From Acidobacteriota bacterium (lineage in GTDB: Bacteria > Acidobacteriota > Terriglobia > Acidiferrales > UBA7541), in contig PKWH01000090.1 in the NCBI GenBank assembly GCA_003131985.1, positions 8,471 to 22,825 of the forward strand: a DNA stretch of 14,355 nt. The letters run 5' to 3'. Each line of letters opens with the position of its first letter. The first letter of the stretch is position 1. A program made the position numbers and the translations under genes. The notes beneath the pieces are model-generated. The model ran no database searches, was not told the origin of the DNA, and saw nothing but the letters and a program-made list of their open reading frames with translations. This document shows positions 12,371 to 14,355 of this stretch, in pieces.

Positions 12371-12606
12371 ATTACTCGGTTTACCGACCCTCAGACCTGC
12401 GGCACTGCTCTGTTCAGTGTAGGTCTGCAGGACGAAGCCACCCATCTTCTCAAGTCATATTTTTTAAACGGTCTTACTACTCTCGGCAACTGATGCGGAA
12501 CGCGCGGAGTCCGCTGAACATTGCAACAAGGCCTATGGCCACGACTCCTGCCTGAGATGTAACCGAGCTCGAGTAGCTACATAGCTGCCCAGGGGGGACG
12601 GCATTT

Positions 12607-13929
12607 ATGGTACGTGAAGCTGCGTCCGCAAAAAGTCGCAAACGCAAAGGTTCACCCGCAAAAGCTCCAACAGCGAGATCGCATGTAGCGATGCGCGGAC
12701 TTTCGATTTGGTGTGCAACAGCCCAGCCTTTTGCCTCGCCGTCTCTCGATCAAAATGCTCGCGCGGACGTGTGCGTAGTAGGCGCTGGAATCGCCGGGTT
12801 GACTGCCGCTTACCTGCTCGCTCGCGAGGGCAAATCCGTGGTAGTCCTCGAAAAAGATAAAGTAGGCGGCGGTGAAACCTCTCACACCAGCGCCCATCTT
12901 TCGAATGTGATGGATGCGGGCTATCGCAAGATTGAAAATCTACACGGTAAAGCGGGCGCGCGTCTTGCCGCTCAAAGCCATTCCTCGGCGATCACGCGAA
13001 TTGATTACATCGTCGCGAGAGAACACATCAATTGCAATTTCGAACGAGTGGACGGATACCTGTTTCTTGGCCCTAATACTTTAGAAAAAGACTTGCATGA
13101 AGAATTCGAGGCCGCTCAACGCGCGGGCGTCAATGTAAAAGAACTGGCGGACCCGCCGTTCGATCTGAAACTGGGGCGCTCCCTTCGGTTTCGGCGACAG
13201 GCGCAATTCCATCCGTTGAAGTACGTGACCGGCTTAGCGGCGGCAGTCAAGCGCTATGGCGGCCGAATCTATACCGGAACGGAAACGGCGGAAATCAAAG
13301 GGGGAAAGGCAGTCGAGATAAAGACGGCGAATCACAAGAAAATCTCGGCCGGCGCAGTTGTGGTGGCAACGAATACGCCTGTGAACGGCGGAACGGGTCT
13401 GCGCGCGAAACAGGCGGCCTACCGCAGTTACGTAATCGGCATCCGGATTCCTACGGGTGCAGTTCCGAAAGCCTTGTATTGGGATACCGAAGATCCATTT
13501 CACTACGTGCGGCGGGTGCGTGTGAAGGAGGGTCGTGCGGAGCGTTATTTCTTAATCGTTGGAGGCGAAGATCACAAGATGGGCCAAGCCGAAGACAGCG
13601 AGCATCGTTTTGCGCGCCTCAGAGCTTGGGCGCGAATGCGATTCGGAACTCTTGGCGAGCCCCAGTTTCACTGGTCCGGGCAAACGATGAATACTCTCGA
13701 TGGCCTTGCGCTGATCGGGCGAAATCCCGGCGATGAAGATAATGTGTACGTTGCCACAGGTGATTCAGGAATGGGCCTCACACACGGCACGATCGCCGGA
13801 ATCCTTCTCACCGATTTAATCTCAGGGCGGCGTAATCCCTGGACCGATCTGTACGATCCATCGCGGAAAACTCTTCTGGCTCCACAATCTTCAGAGGTAG
13901 AACCCGCCGGCACCGAAATGGTTTCGTAG
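12607..13929 (+). CDS. FAD-dependent oxidoreductase (DadA/glycine-oxidase type), Rieske domain absent
   Basis: The 440-aa protein starts at ATG 12607 (AGGGGGG run upstream); its first 28 residues are a basic extension before the usual family start. The Rossmann fold is clear: DVCVVGAGIAGLTAAYLLAREG (54-75) with G59-x-G61-x-x-G64 and Glu82 ending strand 2 (VVVLEKD). The block GGGETSHTSAHLSN (87-100), FHPLKYVTGLAAAV, and the C-terminal SGQTMNTLDGLALIGRNP and NVYVATGDSGMGLTHGTIAG (379-398) complete the FAD fold. This motif set matches COG0665 proteins such as YhfW, which oxidise an unknown amine-type substrate and usually carry a C-terminal Rieske [2Fe-2S] domain after 'YDPSRK'. Here the protein stops 20 residues after that point, and its TAG lies inside an inverted repeat, so the Rieske domain seems to have been lost. 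Cytoplasmic. Confidence 0.88.
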   Translation: MVREAASAKSRKRKGSPAKAPTARSHVAMRGLSIWCATAQPFASPSLDQNARADVCVVGAGIAGLTAAYLLAREGKSVVVLEKDKVGGGETSHTSAHLSNVMDAGYRKIENLHGKAGARLAAQSHSSAITRIDYIVAREHINCNFERVDGYLFLGPNTLEKDLHEEFEAAQRAGVNVKELADPPFDLKLGRSLRFRRQAQFHPLKYVTGLAAAVKRYGGRIYTGTETAEIKGGKAVEIKTANHKKISAGAVVVATNTPVNGGTGLRAKQAAYRSYVIGIRIPTGAVPKALYWDTEDPFHYVRRVRVKEGRAERYFLIVGGEDHKMGQAEDSEHRFARLRAWARMRFGTLGEPQFHWSGQTMNTLDGLALIGRNPGDEDNVYVATGDSGMGLTHGTIAGILLTDLISGRRNPWTDLYDPSRKTLLAPQSSEVEPAGTEMVS

Positions 13930-13974
13930 CGCCGGCCCGCCTGATGCATGCGAACCGGGGCCGGCGCTACGAAA
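13922..13974. repeat. Inverted repeat of the TTTCGTAGCGC family
   Basis: Two perfect 17-bp arms, TTTCGTAGCGCCGGCCC (13922-13938) and its complement (13958-13974), enclose a 19-nt loop. The left arm begins inside the FAD oxidoreductase gene and contains its stop codon (13927-13929). It is the same family as the inverted repeat at 10312-10398. Read as RNA it would also form a strong hairpin at the transcript end, though without a T tract. Confidence 0.75.
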
Positions 13975-14160
13975 AGCGAAAGCGGACTAGCCACGTGCTT
14001 CAATTCTTCCCGTACGGGCACAGGAGCTTGCGCGCTGTTTGCCTCCCGCATCTCGTAGCGGGGCTGTGCCTCTACGGTAAGAATAAAAGTAGCGCAGCAG
14101 GCCGAGTAGCTGACGTATGATTTGCGCAGCGCAACGCGCGGAATTGTGAGTATGAGTTTG

Positions 14161-14174
14161 GCGGTCCTGACCGC
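14161..14174. promoter_or_regulatory. Short inverted repeat before the PH-domain gene
   Basis: GCGGTC-CT-GACCGC is a 6-bp perfect inverted repeat ending just before the AAGG ribosome site of the gene at 14186. It could be an operator or a leader hairpin. A second odd palindrome, TTGCGCAGCGCAA, lies at 14122-14134. Confidence 0.3.
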
Positions 14175-14185
14175 TGAAGGTGGCG

Positions 14186-14355
14186 ATGAGTTACATAACT
14201 AAGAACCTCGTTCCCGGAGAGACGCTGCTATTTGAGACGAGGCACCACTGGGTCGTTTTGATCGGGCCTTTGCTCTTTGCTCTGCTGCTTGGCGTCCCAG
14301 GCGGGGCGCTGCTGGCTGATGCAGTCGCGCAGAAAAACGGCCACGGAGTCCAGGA
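14186..14355 (+). CDS. N-terminus of a bacterial PH-domain membrane protein (partial)
   Basis: ATG 14186 follows AAGG at 14177-14180. The visible 56 residues begin MSYITKNLVPGETLLFETRH, then WVVLIGPLLFALLLGVPGGALLA as a membrane segment (about 22-45). The pattern 'sYi.knLlpgE.vlf.trlHW.vfi.p' is typical of bacterial PH (bPH2/YdbT-like) membrane proteins, in which the PH domain follows one or two helices. The PH domain itself is beyond the window. The upstream 250 nt contain the inverted repeat at 13922-13974 and no other gene. Confidence 0.75.
   Translation, partial: MSYITKNLVPGETLLFETRHHWVVLIGPLLFALLLGVPGGALLADAVAQKNGHGVQ

Noticed and set aside
13668..14051. 127-aa minus-strand frame across the end of the FAD oxidoreductase
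   Set aside because: It is antisense to conserved FAD-binding motifs and runs through the inverted repeat.

Overview
The window looks like chromosomal DNA from a soil Acidobacteriota (Terriglobia-like) bacterium. This is an inference from moderately high GC, from many small secreted or orphan proteins of types I associate with that phylum (VCBS/FG-GAP protein, LVIVD-repeat protein, W-x-W small-protein pair), and from GC-rich dispersed palindromic repeats. There is no rRNA, tRNA, CRISPR array, transposase or phage gene. Most genes are short, singly transcribed and separated by real intergenic gaps, so this is accessory-type sequence and not one large operon.

Layout. 1-81: tail of a probable SnoaL-like gene. 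180-2765 (+): three secreted proteins, namely a dienelactone-hydrolase-type alpha/beta hydrolase, an orphan periplasmic protein and a two-halved orphan with its own sigma70-type promoter; a terminator lies at 2881-2915. 2977-4153 (-): a small W-x-W protein, a 167-aa helical orphan and, 4 nt behind it, a RelE-like toxin lacking part of its core. 4365-5434 (+): a TPR protein and a membrane-anchored small protein. 5453-5912 (-): a second W-x-W protein and a 39-aa ORF. 6052-7511 (+): a single-pass membrane protein, a 65-aa protein, a 26-bp perfect palindrome and an LVIVD-repeat secreted protein. 7773-9729 (+): a Cys-rich zinc-ribbon-like protein and a 491-aa multispanning membrane protein. 9732-10057 (-): a YjbR C-terminal remnant and a 70-aa orphan. 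10217-10471: repeat cluster. 10651-11014 (-): a CsbD + DUF3309-like stress pair. 11630-13929 (+): a VCBS/FG-GAP protein and an FAD-dependent oxidoreductase whose stop codon lies in a dispersed repeat. 14186-end (+): start of a bacterial PH-domain membrane protein.

The most interesting signal is regulatory. A 16-bp palindrome-like site (TGTKCA-N4-TGCACA, followed by GA) occurs three times, each 21-22 nt upstream of a -10-like hexamer on the minus strand. Two copies precede the paralogous W-x-W genes and one precedes the DUF3309/CsbD operon. The geometry (site centre near -42, no good -35) resembles a class II activator promoter, so these genes may form a small stress regulon. The second theme is repeat-driven remodelling: TTTCGTAGCGC-type inverted repeats form a cluster and also provide the stop codon of an oxidoreductase that seems to have lost a C-terminal Rieske domain. 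Functions of the orphan genes were read by eye from sequence, without database searches.
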